From: Tranquillimonas alkanivorans
GTDB lineage: Bacteria > Pseudomonadota > Alphaproteobacteria > Rhodobacterales > Rhodobacteraceae
DNA length: 64,000 nucleotides
Direction of reading: 5' to 3'
NCBI RefSeq assembly: GCF_900115595.1
Contig: NZ_FOXA01000002.1
Coordinates: 287,547 to 351,546, forward strand
Shown here: piece after piece, positions 47,670-59,984 of the stretch
Numbering within the stretch: the stretch's first letter is position 1
How the letters are laid out: each line of letters begins with the position of its first letter
Program-made: the position numbers and the translations under genes
Notes under the pieces: model-generated
Told to the model about the DNA's origin: nothing
What the model saw: the letters and a program-made list of their open reading frames with translations, nothing else
Databases searched by the model: none

Positions 47670-47697
47670 CGCCGGCGCGCAATCGACGAAACATCCT

Positions 47698-47726
47698 GAC
47701 ACCGGAGCGGCAGCCGCTCCGGTGTC
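47698..47726 (+). terminator. Terminator after dksA
   Basis: GACACCGGAGCGG-CAG-CCGCTCCGGTGTC, a 13-bp perfect stem, followed by TTTG. Ends 20 bp before the monooxygenase start. Confidence 0.8.
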
Positions 47727-47745
47727 TTTGTATCGGGAGGCAGGC

Positions 47746-48909
47746 GTGAGACTGGAGGGGCAGGAGGTCACGGTGCTGGGCGCCGGCATCGGCGGACTGG
47801 CGGCGGCCATCGCGCTGTCCCGGCGCGGAGCGCGGGTCACCGTGCTGGAACAGGCGCCTGTGATAGCCGAGGTCGGGGCCGGCTTGCAGATCGGGCCGAA
47901 CGGGGTGGCCGTGCTGGACGCGCTGGGGCTGGGCGAGCAGGCGCGCGCGGCGGGGCTGGCGACGCGGGCGGTGGTTCTGGTGGACGGGCCGTCCGGGCGC
48001 CGGGTGGCGCGGCTGGACCTCGACGCGCGCGGCTACGGGCGACCGTACCTTTTGATGCACCGCGCGGACCTGATCGACCTGCTGGCCGAGGGCGCGCGGG
48101 CGGCGGGCGTCGACGTGCAACTGGGCGTGCGGGTCGAGACGGTCGAGGAGACGAAAGGGGAGGTGCGGCTGGACGGCCGCGCCGTGCCGCTGCTGATCGG
48201 TGCGGACGGGCTGCATTCGCTGGTCCGGCGGCGGCTGAACGGCGACGACAAGCCCGTGTTCAGCGGGCAGGTGGCCTGGCGCGCGGTGATCCCGGCGGAG
48301 CATGCCGAGGCCGCCGAGGCGCAGGTTCACATGGGCCCGGGTCGGCACCTGGTGCGCTATCCGCTGCGCGGCGGGCGGCAGATCAACCTGGTCGGTGTCG
48401 AGGAGCGGCGGGCCTGGGCGGACGAGGGGTGGTCGCACGAGGACGATCCGGTACATCTGCGGGGCGCCTTCTCGGGGTTCGCAGACGCGGTTCGTCACGA
48501 TCTGGAGCGGGTGGAGCGTGTGTACCTTTGGGGGCTGTTTCACCATCCGGTGGCGCAGCGCTGGCACGGCGCGTGCATGGCGATCCTGGGCGACGCGGCG
48601 CATCCGACGCTGCCGTTCCTGGCGCAGGGAGCGAACATGGCGCTCGAGGACGCCTGGGTCCTGGCCGAGCGGCTGGACCGGCTCCCGCGGGAGGCGGCGT
48701 TCGCGCAGTACCGGAAGGTGCGGGCGCCGCGGGTGTCGCGGGCCATCGCCGCGGCGAACGCCAACGCGCGCAACTATCACTTCGCCAATCCGCTGGTGCG
48801 ACGCACGGGGCATCTGGGGCTGTCGGCTGTCTCGCGCCTGGCGCCCGGTCTGCTGGCCGGGCGCTTCGACTGGCTTTACGGTCACGACGTGACGGGGCAG
48901 GGCGGCTGA
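47746..48909 (+). CDS. FAD-dependent monooxygenase (salicylate hydroxylase-like)
   Basis: 387 aa. Group A flavoprotein hydroxylase: VTVLGAGIGGLAAAIALSRRG (GxGxxG), PYLLMHRADLIDLLA, LLIGADGLHSLVRRRL (DG motif), and MAILGDAAHPTLPFLAQGAN (GD motif). C-terminal KVRAPRVSRAIAAANANARNYHF is as in salicylate/6-hydroxynicotinate types. GTG 47746 follows GGGAGG. No aromatic-degradation genes are nearby, so the substrate is open. Confidence 0.9.
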   Translation: MRLEGQEVTVLGAGIGGLAAAIALSRRGARVTVLEQAPVIAEVGAGLQIGPNGVAVLDALGLGEQARAAGLATRAVVLVDGPSGRRVARLDLDARGYGRPYLLMHRADLIDLLAEGARAAGVDVQLGVRVETVEETKGEVRLDGRAVPLLIGADGLHSLVRRRLNGDDKPVFSGQVAWRAVIPAEHAEAAEAQVHMGPGRHLVRYPLRGGRQINLVGVEERRAWADEGWSHEDDPVHLRGAFSGFADAVRHDLERVERVYLWGLFHHPVAQRWHGACMAILGDAAHPTLPFLAQGANMALEDAWVLAERLDRLPREAAFAQYRKVRAPRVSRAIAAANANARNYHFANPLVRRTGHLGLSAVSRLAPGLLAGRFDWLYGHDVTGQGG

Positions 48910-48922
48910 CGCCGCCCGTTGG

Positions 48923-49675
<753 letters not shown>

Positions 49676-49837
49676 GCGATCCTCCTTGTGTGACGTCGGG
49701 TCCGACATAGCGGGTTTCGCGGCCGGCATGAAGCGGCGCGAGACCGGAGCCAAGGTGAAGGAATTGGGGGAGACGGTGCTGGCGGCCGAAGAGGGGTTTC
49801 GATCCGGCGAAGCGGATCGGGTAGCCGCCAAAGAGAT

Positions 49838-49929
49838 GTCATCCCGGCGCAGGCCGGGATCTTTTACCGTTGGCGCAGCGCTCGGATAACGGGCTAACGT
49901 TGGGAGGCCCCCGCTTTCGCGGGGGTGAC
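49838..49929. repeat. Two-hairpin dispersed repeat (MITE/REP-like), GTCA...TGAC ends
   Basis: 92 bp that begin GTCATCCCGGC and end GGGGGTGAC. Two hairpins: ATCCCGGC-GCAG-GCCGGGAT (49841-49860) and CCCCCGC-TTTC-GCGGGGG (49908-49925). Reading across it gives the well-known PRESGG...PGLRRDD pattern seen wherever this type of proteobacterial repeat is mistranslated. It fills most of the 318-bp gap between tpiA and the IscA-type gene; the rest holds no gene I can see. Confidence 0.7.
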
Positions 49930-49993
49930 AGGGCGTGAATGGGGTGGGCCGGGCGGTGGCGGAGTGGTCCACCGGACGCCGGAACTCCGGCTG

Positions 49994-50371
49994 TCAGCCG
50001 CTCCGTTCGGCGGAGAGCTCTTCAACGTCCTTGAACTTGATCGACTCGCCGCAGCCGCAGGCGTCCGAGACGTTCGGGTTGCGAAAGCGGAAGCCGGATT
50101 CGAGCAGCGACGTCTCGTAGTCGATCTCGGTGCCGAAGAGGAACATCTGAGCCATTGGCGCGATCATCACGCGTGCGCCGTCCTGTTCGACCACCTCGTC
50201 GTTGGGGTCGATCTCGGTCACGTAGTCCATGGTATATTCCATGCCCGCGCAGCCGCCCTTCTTGACGCCGATGCGCAGGCCCTGGTGGCCCTCGCGGTCC
50301 ATCAGCTTCGCGATCTGGCGGATCGCAGCCGGGGTCATCGTCACTGCCTGCTTGCCGGGAATTCCGAACAT
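49994..50371 (-). CDS. Iron-sulfur cluster assembly A-type carrier (IscA/ErpA/SufA family)
   Basis: 125 aa. HesB fold with the three cluster cysteines: GVKKGGCAGMEYTMDYV and VSDACGCGESIKFKDV. MTPAAIRQIAKLMDREG is the first helix. Carries [Fe-S] clusters to client enzymes such as IspG, Edd and aconitase. Start at ATG 50371. sufT lies 188 bp upstream on the same strand beyond a terminator, so the two can be expressed apart. Confidence 0.92.
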   Translation of the reverse strand: MFGIPGKQAVTMTPAAIRQIAKLMDREGHQGLRIGVKKGGCAGMEYTMDYVTEIDPNDEVVEQDGARVMIAPMAQMFLFGTEIDYETSLLESGFRFRNPNVSDACGCGESIKFKDVEELSAERSG

Positions 50372-50431
50372 GCGTCTCTCCGTTGCCGTTGCCACGAACG
50401 TAGGCGCCGAGGCCGCATTCCTCAAGGGCGC

Positions 50432-50465
50432 AAGAAAAAGCGGGGCGGTATCCGGGACCGCCCCG
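50432..50465 (-). terminator. Rho-independent terminator after sufT
   Basis: On the minus strand: CGGGGCGGT, 7-nt loop, ACCGCCCCG, then CTTTTTCTT. Nine-bp GC stem with U-rich tail. Confidence 0.88.
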
Positions 50466-50559
50466 CGCCTGATATCCTGCGACTCGATATCCGTTTCACC
50501 GGTGCGGCCAAAGAGCCGTGCCTGCATCTGGCGGTCCAGTGTAACGGGATCGTGTCGTC

Positions 50560-50925
50560 TTACATGAAGCCGAGTTCCAGCCGCGCTTCGTCCGACATCA
50601 TGTCCATGCCCCAGGGCGGGTCCCAGGTGAGGTCGACGTCGACCTTGCGCACGCCCGGCAGCGGCTCGATCGCCTCGGCCACCCAGCCGGGCATCTCGCC
50701 TGCGACGGGGCAGCCCGGCGCCGTCAGCGTCATGATGACGGAGACGTCGTTTTCGTCGCTGATCTCGACCGTGTAGACCAGCCCAAGGTCGTAGATGTTG
50801 ACCGGGATCTCGGGGTCGTAGACGGTCCGGCACGCCTCGACCACGCTGTCGTAGAGCGGGTGGTCCGTGCTCGAGGGCCGGATCAGCGGCTTGCCTTCCA
50901 GCGGTTCGGTGGTCTCGGTGCTCAT
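50560..50925 (-). CDS. sufT: SUF-system FeS assembly protein, MIP18/DUF59 family
   Basis: 121 aa. DUF59 domain with VYDPEIPVNIYDLGLVY and MTLTAPGCPVAGEMP, which holds the conserved reactive cysteine, then DVDLTWDPPWGMDMMSDEA. These proteins help iron-sulfur maturation, in line with the neighbouring A-type carrier. Genes for the SufBCD core are not in the window. Ends in a strong terminator. Confidence 0.9.
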   Translation of the reverse strand: MSTETTEPLEGKPLIRPSSTDHPLYDSVVEACRTVYDPEIPVNIYDLGLVYTVEISDENDVSVIMTLTAPGCPVAGEMPGWVAEAIEPLPGVRKVDVDLTWDPPWGMDMMSDEARLELGFM

Positions 50926-50995
50926 CGCTCGTCCGTTCTATTGCCGAGCGTTCATATAAGGATTGCAGGCACTCGCGTCCAGAGCGGCGCCGCGC

Positions 50996-52645
50996 TCAGC
51001 CCGCGTCGATGCCGGCCTGCGGGAAGGCGGGGCGGCCCTTCGCGGCGAGCGCCTGCACCTCTTCGATCAGGGCCTCGCGCATGTCGCACTCGACCGCCCA
51101 ACCGGTGGTCGGATCGGGGCAGTTGAACTGGAAGCGGACGCATTGGCCCAGCGCATCCTGCGTCGTCACCCGAACGGCGGCGGCGTCCTTCTCGATGATG
51201 TCGTCGTTATCCTCGACAAGGTCCATGAACCGCGCCCGCAGGGCGTCGACGTCGAGTTCATGGGCGAGTGTGAGGCTGACGGTGCGGATCAGGGTCGAGT
51301 CGTCCTTGGTCAGGTTCACGAAGCTGTCGGAGACGAAGTGCTCGACCGGCACGATCAGCCGCACGCCGTCCCAGCGCAGAAGCTGCACGAAGGTGAAGTG
51401 GATGCGTTCCACCGTGCACCATTGGTCCTCATAGTAGACCTGGTCGCCGATCCGGGCCGAGCGATTCATGGCGATCTGAAGCGACGCCATGATGTTGCCC
51501 AGCACCCGGCGCGCGGCGAAGCCCAGGATCAGGGTCAGCGCACCGGCCGAGGCGAGAAGCGAGAAGCCCAACGTCCGGAACAGGTTGGTCGCCGAGAGTA
51601 CGAAGCCGATCGCCGCGAGCAAGGCGACGACGATCAGCGCCTTGCGCAGGCCCGAGAACGAGGTGGCGATGGTGCGGACCGAGGACTTGCTGGGATCCGA
51701 CAGCTCGCCCGCGTCGAAGTTCACCGTGCGGTCGAGGATCGAGTCGATGAGCTGCAGGGCGAAGGTGAGGAAGGCGCCGATGTAACCGATCACTATGATC
51801 GGCTCGATCACCGCCGAGGCCGTGCCCGAGACCACGAAAAAGCGTTGCGTCGACAGCATCAGGATCGTCGTGGCGACCGCTATGATTGCCGGCCAGCGCA
51901 GAGCGCGCAGCGCAGTGGTCGCGGCCCAGCCCGAGGCATGGCGCGACAGAGTGCCGAAGAGCCAGTGCATCAGAATCCCCGCGAAGATCGCGGCGAAGAT
52001 GAAGATGGGCAGGCCGATGACCTCCCACCAGTCGAGGCCCCAGAAGGCCTCGGCCTTCAGGCTGGCGGGAATGCGCTGTTCAAGCTGTGAGGGCCCGTAG
52101 ATGCGGTGCAGTTCGGGCACCTGCTGCACCGTGCGCGCCGAGAAGACCCAAACCGGATCTCCACTCTCGGGCTTCACGCGATTGAGCCGGATCGCCGCCT
52201 CGCGGTCGCCCTTGTCGAGCACGCCGATCAGGAGCGAGCGGCGCGGTTCGCCGGACATCGCGCGGGACGAGGCAGCCGTGGCATCCAGCGCGTCGGGCCG
52301 TTCGAGCAGCGCGCGCCAAGAGATCACGGCCTTCCGCTCGAGCACCTCCGCAAGCTGCTGCGCGAGTTCGGGACCGACATCGGACTGCCGCTCGGGCGCG
52401 TAGCCGGACAGGTTCAGCCCGTGCGCGGCGGCGGCGTAATCCTCACGTCCGACGGCGTCGAGGAAGCTTTCCACCGCGCCCTGCGGCGTGCTGCGGTCGA
52501 AATCCTCGGGCGCGGGGTCGAGCCCGGAGTTCAGGAAGGGGATCTCGAACCAGGCGTTCATGTCCTGGCTCTGCGCAAGCGCGGCGGCGCAGCCGATCCA
52601 GATCGCCGCAGCCCACGTCAGCAGGCGCACCGCCGCGTGTCGCAT
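50996..52645 (-). CDS. MscS family mechanosensitive ion channel
   Basis: 549 aa. Signal-like N-terminus (VRLLTWAAAIWIGCAAALAQ), a periplasmic domain of about 180 residues, then membrane helices (EVIGLPIFIFAAIFAGILMHW; AIIAVATTILML; IEPIIVIGYIGAFLTFALQL; ALIVVALLAAIGFVLSA) and the pore helix with beta domain (LTLILGFAARRVLGNIMASLQIAM; RIGDQVYYEDQWCTVERIHF; DGVRLIVPVEHFV). The helix 3 pattern with G/A spacing is that of MscS. Start at ATG 52645, where GGAGG is present. Releases solutes under osmotic downshock. Confidence 0.92.
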   Translation of the reverse strand: MRHAAVRLLTWAAAIWIGCAAALAQSQDMNAWFEIPFLNSGLDPAPEDFDRSTPQGAVESFLDAVGREDYAAAAHGLNLSGYAPERQSDVGPELAQQLAEVLERKAVISWRALLERPDALDATAASSRAMSGEPRRSLLIGVLDKGDREAAIRLNRVKPESGDPVWVFSARTVQQVPELHRIYGPSQLEQRIPASLKAEAFWGLDWWEVIGLPIFIFAAIFAGILMHWLFGTLSRHASGWAATTALRALRWPAIIAVATTILMLSTQRFFVVSGTASAVIEPIIVIGYIGAFLTFALQLIDSILDRTVNFDAGELSDPSKSSVRTIATSFSGLRKALIVVALLAAIGFVLSATNLFRTLGFSLLASAGALTLILGFAARRVLGNIMASLQIAMNRSARIGDQVYYEDQWCTVERIHFTFVQLLRWDGVRLIVPVEHFVSDSFVNLTKDDSTLIRTVSLTLAHELDVDALRARFMDLVEDNDDIIEKDAAAVRVTTQDALGQCVRFQFNCPDPTTGWAVECDMREALIEEVQALAAKGRPAFPQAGIDAG

Positions 52646-52712
52646 CACATTCCTCCGTGTCCCTCTGCCCGCCAAACGGGCTGGAAACGCGGCGGTTCCT
52701 ATAGAAGCTGGA

Positions 52713-55332
<2,620 letters not shown>

Positions 55333-55446
55333 CCGCACAGGTCCCCCTGCGCCCATGCACGATGAACAATGCAGCCTCCCCGTTGCGCGGCGGCGGGTCG
55401 CACATAGGTCTGCGCTCCACACGAGATACGGTGAAGGAGATCGCAG

Positions 55447-56553
55447 ATGGCCGATCCGAAGTTGTTCACGCCGCTCAAGGCCGGCGATATCGAGATGAAG
55501 AACCGCGTCGTCATGGCCCCGCTGACGCGCAACCGCGCGCGGCACGCCGACGACGCCCCGCACGCGCTGAACGCCGAGTACTACGCCCAGCGGGCCGGTG
55601 CCGGCCTGATCATCAGCGAGGCCACGCAGATCTCGGCCGAGGGCAAGGGGTACGCCTTCACGCCCGGCGTCTATTCCGACGCGCAGATCGCCGGCTGGCG
55701 CGATGTGACCGACGCGGTGCACGCGAAGGGCGGCAAGATCGTCGCGCAGATCTGGCACGTGGGCCGCATCAGCCACACCTCGCTTCAACCCGACGGGCAG
55801 CCGCCCGTGGCGCCGTCGGCCGGGCGAGCCGAGGGCGTGAAGACCTTCGATGGGCAGGACTTCGTCGACGTCTCCGAGCCGCGCGCGCTGGGCACCGACG
55901 AAATCGCCCGCGTCATCGACGACTACCGCCACGCCGCCGAGGCGGCCAAGAAGGCGGGCTTTGACGGGGTCGAGGTGCACGCCGCGAACGGCTACCTGCT
56001 GGACCAGTTCCTGCGCGAGACGTCGAACCACCGCGACGACGCCTATGGCGGGTCGGTCGAGAACCGCGCGCGCCTGGTGTTCGAGGTACTCGACGCCGTG
56101 ACCGAGGTCTGGGGCGGCGGCGGCCGCGTGGGCATCCGCATCTCGCCTTTCTCGCCCGCCAACGGACAGGAACTGGGTGACGCGCAGGCGACGTTCGAGT
56201 ACCTCGTGAAAGGGCTCAAGCCCTATGGCCTGAGTTTCCTGCACGTGATCGAAGGCGCAACCGGCGGACCGCGCGATCTGCCCGAGGGCGCCTCGCTCGA
56301 GCCGCTGCGCGCCGCGTTCGACGGCGTGTGGATCGGCAACAACGGCTATGACCGCGATCTCGCCGTCGAGCGGGTGGAAAACGGAGCGGTGGACGCCGTG
56401 GCCTTCGGCCGCGCCTACATCGCCAACCCGGACCTGGCCGAGCGGCTGGAGCGGGACGCGCCGCTCAACGAGCCCGACCCGTCGACCTTCTACGGCGGCG
56501 GGGCCGAGGGCTACACCGATTATCCGCGTCTCGAGGACAGCCAGGCGGCCTGA
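55447..56553 (+). CDS. Alkene reductase, old yellow enzyme family (NemA-like)
   Basis: 368 aa. FMN ene-reductase barrel: NRVVMAPLTRNRA, IWHVGRISHTSLQ (active-site His/Tyr-type region), GVEVHAANGYLLDQFLRETS, GGSVENRARLVFEV and GIRISPF, ending YTDYPRLEDS. Reduces activated C=C bonds and nitro compounds; the natural substrate is unknown. GAAGGAGA precedes the ATG. Stands alone between tgt and lon. Confidence 0.93.
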   Translation: MADPKLFTPLKAGDIEMKNRVVMAPLTRNRARHADDAPHALNAEYYAQRAGAGLIISEATQISAEGKGYAFTPGVYSDAQIAGWRDVTDAVHAKGGKIVAQIWHVGRISHTSLQPDGQPPVAPSAGRAEGVKTFDGQDFVDVSEPRALGTDEIARVIDDYRHAAEAAKKAGFDGVEVHAANGYLLDQFLRETSNHRDDAYGGSVENRARLVFEVLDAVTEVWGGGGRVGIRISPFSPANGQELGDAQATFEYLVKGLKPYGLSFLHVIEGATGGPRDLPEGASLEPLRAAFDGVWIGNNGYDRDLAVERVENGAVDAVAFGRAYIANPDLAERLERDAPLNEPDPSTFYGGGAEGYTDYPRLEDSQAA

Positions 56554-56661
56554 GGCCGCCTGTAATCCACGGTCCAGGACTTGCCCCCGCGCCACCGCAA
56601 AGCGGCCTTGCCGTCGCCGCGTGGCGCGGGCACACTCCCGTGACACCTTGGCTGGCCGTGG

Positions 56662-56689
56662 TTGAACGGGGGGTGAACACCCCCCACAT
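56662..56689 (+). promoter_or_regulatory. Putative heat-shock promoter of lon with palindrome in the spacer
   Basis: TTGAAC (56662-56667), 16-nt spacer, CCACAT (56684-56689), about 75 bp before the lon ATG. Resembles alphaproteobacterial sigma-32 sites (CTTGAA / CyTATnT type). The spacer itself is an inverted repeat, GGGGGGTG-AA-CACCCCCC (56668-56685), so a second regulator might bind between the boxes. Assigned by eye. Confidence 0.45.
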
Positions 56690-56763
56690 GTCGAGCCCAA
56701 GGGGAGGGTCAGCGGTTGCCGCGCAGCGGGACCCGGATCCTCTTGCCAATAAAAGGATTGAGC

Positions 56764-59172
56764 ATGACCGAGCAACTGAGCCCCTCCTATCCAGTCCTGC
56801 CGTTGCGCGACATCGTGGTCTTCCCCCACATGATCGTGCCGCTCTTCGTGGGGCGCGAGAAATCGGTGAAGGCGCTGGAAGCGGTGATGGCCGAGGACAA
56901 GCAGATCCTGCTGTCCAGCCAGATCGACCCGAGCGTCGACGAGCCCACGTCGGAGGGCATCTACGGCACCGGCGTGCTGGCGAACGTGCTGCAGCTTCTC
57001 AAGCTGCCCGACGGCACCGTAAAGGTGCTGGTCGAGGGCCGGTCGCGCGTGCGCGTGGCCGAGTACCTGCCGAACGAGGACCACTTCGAGGCGCGTGCCG
57101 AGCCGCTTGAGGAAAGCGAAGGCGACGCCGACACCGTGCAGGCGCTGCTGCGCTCGGTGTCCGAGGAGTTCGAGCGGTACGCCAAGGTCAAGAAGAACAT
57201 TCCCGAGGAGGCGCTGGCCGCCGTTTCGGAAACCCGCGAGCCGGCCAAGCTGGCCGACCTGGTGGCCGGTCACCTGGGCGTCGAGGTCGAGCAGAAGCAG
57301 GAGCTTCTGGAGACGCTGTCGGTGTCCGAGCGGCTCGAGAAGGTCTATGGCCTGATGCAGGGCGAGATGTCGGTCCTGCAGGTCGAGAAGAAGATCAAGA
57401 CCCGCGTCAAGAGCCAGATGGAGCGCACCCAGCGTGAGTACTATCTGAATGAGCAGATGAAGGCCATTCAGAAGGAGCTGGGCGACGGCGAGGACGGCCA
57501 GAACGAGGTCGCCGAGCTGGAAAAGCGCGTCAGCGAGACGAAGCTTTCGAAGGAGGCCCGCGAGAAGGCCGACGCCGAGATTAAGAAGCTCAAGAACATG
57601 AGTCCGATGTCGGCCGAGGCCACGGTCGTGCGCAACTACCTCGACTGGATGCTGTCCATCCCGTGGGGCACCAAGTCGCGCGTCAAGAAGGACCTGGGCC
57701 GTGCGCAGGGCGTGCTGGACGACGACCACTACAGCCTCGAGAAGGTGAAGGAGCGGATCGTCGAATACCTGGCGGTGCAGCAGCGCTCGAAGAAGCTGAA
57801 GGGGCCGATCATGTGCCTCGTCGGCCCTCCGGGCGTGGGAAAGACATCGCTAGGCAAGTCGGTCGCCAAGGCCACGGGGCGCGAGTTCATCCGCATCTCG
57901 CTGGGCGGCGTGCGTGACGAGTCCGAGATCCGCGGCCACCGCCGGACCTATATCGGCTCGATGCCAGGCAAGATCATCCAGGCGCTGAAGAAGGCGAAGA
58001 CCACCAACCCGCTCATCCTGCTCGACGAGATCGACAAGATGGGTCAGGACTTCCGTGGCGACCCGGCCTCGGCCATGCTCGAGGTGCTCGACCCCGAGCA
58101 GAACGGCACCTTCGTGGACCATTACTTGGAGGTCGAGTACGACCTGTCCGACGTGATGTTCATCACCACGGCGAACTCGTACAACATGCCGGGGCCGCTT
58201 CTGGACCGCATGGAGATCATCCCGCTCTCGGGCTACACCGAGGACGAGAAGATGGAGATCGCCAAGCGCCACCTGATCGGCAAGCAGGTCAAGAACCACG
58301 GCCTCAAGAAGGGCGAGTTCGAGATCACCGACGAGGCGCTGATGGAGATGATCCGCACCTATACCCGCGAGGCGGGCGTGCGGAACCTCGAGCGCGAGAT
58401 CGCGAAGCTTGCCCGGAAGGCGGTGACGCAGCTCGTCAAGAAAGAGGTCGAGACGGTCGTCGTCACGCCCGAGAACCTGGCGGACTACCTTGGCGTCAAG
58501 AAGCACCGCTATGGCCTGGCCGAGAAGGAAGACCAGATCGGCGTGGTCACCGGCCTCGCCTGGACACAGGTCGGCGGCGATCTGTTGCAGATCGAGGCGC
58601 TGCGCCTGCCGGGCAAGGGCCGGATGAAGACCACCGGCAAGCTGGGCGACGTGATGAAGGAGTCGATCGATGCGGCGTCGTCCTACGTCCGCTCGATCGC
58701 GCCGCAGATCGGGGTGAAGCCGCCGCGGTTCGACACGATGGACATCCACGTCCACGTGCCGGACGGGGCGACGCCGAAGGACGGGCCCTCGGCCGGTCTG
58801 GCGATGGTAACCTCCATCGTCTCGGTGCTCACGCAGATCCCTGTCCGCAAGGACATCGCCATGACGGGCGAGGTTTCGCTGCGCGGCAACGCCATGCCCA
58901 TCGGCGGCCTGAAAGAGAAACTGCTCGCGGCCCTGCGTGGCGGCATCAAGACCGTTCTCATCCCCGAGGAGAACGAGAAGGACCTGGTCGAGATCCCCGA
59001 TAACGTGAAGGAGGGGCTCGAGATCATCCCGGTGGCGCATGTCTCGGACGTGCTAAAGCACGCGCTGGTGCGCCAGCCCGAGCCCATCGAGTGGGACGAG
59101 GCGGCCGAGGAAGCCGCCGCGGCCCGCCGGGCGATGGAGCAGCGGGAAGGGCAGGGCGCCACGGCGCACTGA
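56764..59172 (+). CDS. lon: ATP-dependent Lon protease
   Basis: 802 aa. N-terminal substrate domain ([20 protein letters not shown]), coiled-coil segment ([21 protein letters not shown]), AAA+ module with Walker [15 protein letters not shown] (about 355-368) and [14 protein letters not shown], and protease domain with the Ser-Lys dyad: [12 protein letters not shown] (Ser676) and [14 protein letters not shown] (Lys about 719). Degrades damaged and regulatory proteins. ATG 56764 follows AAAGGATTG. Upstream sequence carries a candidate heat-shock promoter, downstream a terminator. Confidence 0.97.
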   Translation: MTEQLSPSYPVLPLRDIVVFPHMIVPLFVGREKSVKALEAVMAEDKQILLSSQIDPSVDEPTSEGIYGTGVLANVLQLLKLPDGTVKVLVEGRSRVRVAEYLPNEDHFEARAEPLEESEGDADTVQALLRSVSEEFERYAKVKKNIPEEALAAVSETREPAKLADLVAGHLGVEVEQKQELLETLSVSERLEKVYGLMQGEMSVLQVEKKIKTRVKSQMERTQREYYLNEQMKAIQKELGDGEDGQNEVAELEKRVSETKLSKEAREKADAEIKKLKNMSPMSAEATVVRNYLDWMLSIPWGTKSRVKKDLGRAQGVLDDDHYSLEKVKERIVEYLAVQQRSKKLKGPIMCLVGPPGVGKTSLGKSVAKATGREFIRISLGGVRDESEIRGHRRTYIGSMPGKIIQALKKAKTTNPLILLDEIDKMGQDFRGDPASAMLEVLDPEQNGTFVDHYLEVEYDLSDVMFITTANSYNMPGPLLDRMEIIPLSGYTEDEKMEIAKRHLIGKQVKNHGLKKGEFEITDEALMEMIRTYTREAGVRNLEREIAKLARKAVTQLVKKEVETVVVTPENLADYLGVKKHRYGLAEKEDQIGVVTGLAWTQVGGDLLQIEALRLPGKGRMKTTGKLGDVMKESIDAASSYVRSIAPQIGVKPPRFDTMDIHVHVPDGATPKDGPSAGLAMVTSIVSVLTQIPVRKDIAMTGEVSLRGNAMPIGGLKEKLLAALRGGIKTVLIPEENEKDLVEIPDNVKEGLEIIPVAHVSDVLKHALVRQPEPIEWDEAAEEAAAARRAMEQREGQGATAH

Positions 59173-59196
59173 TCCCGACGCCACGGTACCGACTTT

Positions 59197-59223
59197 ACGG
59201 GCGCCCCTCAGGGCGCCCGTTTT
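59197..59223 (+). terminator. Terminator after lon
   Basis: ACGGGCGCCC-CTCA-GGGCGCCCGT followed by TTTCGTT. Ten-bp stem, 25 bp after the stop. Confidence 0.88.
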
Positions 59224-59300
59224 CGTTGGTGGCGGTGACAGGCTGGGTGTCGGCAGTTAACGTGCCCACAATGACACCCCGCCAGAAAAAGGACGAGCAG

Positions 59301-59636
59301 ATGTTCACGAACTCCATGAACACTAAGCCTGCGCCCGAAGCCGGAGGGCGCGACGCGGAAACGGGAGAGGTCCGGAAGAAGGACTTGCTGGACCGCGTGG
59401 CGGCGCAGGCGGGCGTGAAGCGGCAGGACGCCAAGCCGGTCGTCGAGGCTACGCTGGCGGTGCTGGGGCAGGCCCTGAGCGACGGCGAAGAGCTTCAGCT
59501 TCAGCCCTTGGGCAAGGTCATGGTGAACCGCGAAAAGACCCGCGAGAACGGGCAGGTGATCCATGTGAAGGTGCGCCGCTCGACCCAGTCGATTAACGCC
59601 ACGACCCCCCTTGCGCAGTCGGACCGGGACGGCTAA
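59301..59636 (+). CDS. HU-family DNA-binding protein with N-terminal extension
   Basis: 111 aa from ATG 59301, which follows AAAAGGACG. HU/IHF fold from about residue 25: VRKKDLLDRVAAQAGVKRQDAKPVVEATLAVL, then DGEELQLQPLGKVMVN and HVKVRRSTQS. The DNA-binding arm is shortened and lacks the usual Pro-tip sequence, and a polar extension precedes the fold. ATG 59271 is in frame but lacks an SD. Likely a minor nucleoid protein. Lies just before the tRNA-Val pair. Confidence 0.82.
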   Translation: MFTNSMNTKPAPEAGGRDAETGEVRKKDLLDRVAAQAGVKRQDAKPVVEATLAVLGQALSDGEELQLQPLGKVMVNREKTRENGQVIHVKVRRSTQSINATTPLAQSDRDG

Positions 59637-59649
59637 TAGACCGCCCGAA

Positions 59650-59724
59650 GGGTGATTAGCTCAGTGGTAGAGCGCTTCGTTCACATCGAAGATGTCGGGA
59701 GTTCGAATCTCTCATCACCCACCA
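59650..59724 (+). tRNA. tRNA-Val (anticodon CAC)
   Basis: Acceptor GGGTGAT/ATCACCC, anticodon stem CTTCG/CGAAG with loop TTCACAT (anticodon CAC), T arm with GTTCGAATC, discriminator A and CCA. Reads GUG. First of two tandem Val tRNAs; 104 bp separate them, with no other feature. Confidence 0.96.
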
Positions 59725-59828
59725 TTTCCTCCGGCGCGGATGCAGACACACCTTTCGCAGGAACGTCGCTCCGACCCGGCGCGTCTGGCTTCGACATCAG
59801 GCGCATCCTGCGGCACGGTCGCGGGCAA

Positions 59829-59904
<76 letters not shown>

Positions 59905-59984
59905 TGCTACTGCATTGAAATCGCACAAGTACCTGATAAACAGGGACATGCGCCGCCTCAACTGGTACATAGAGGTGGTACGCG

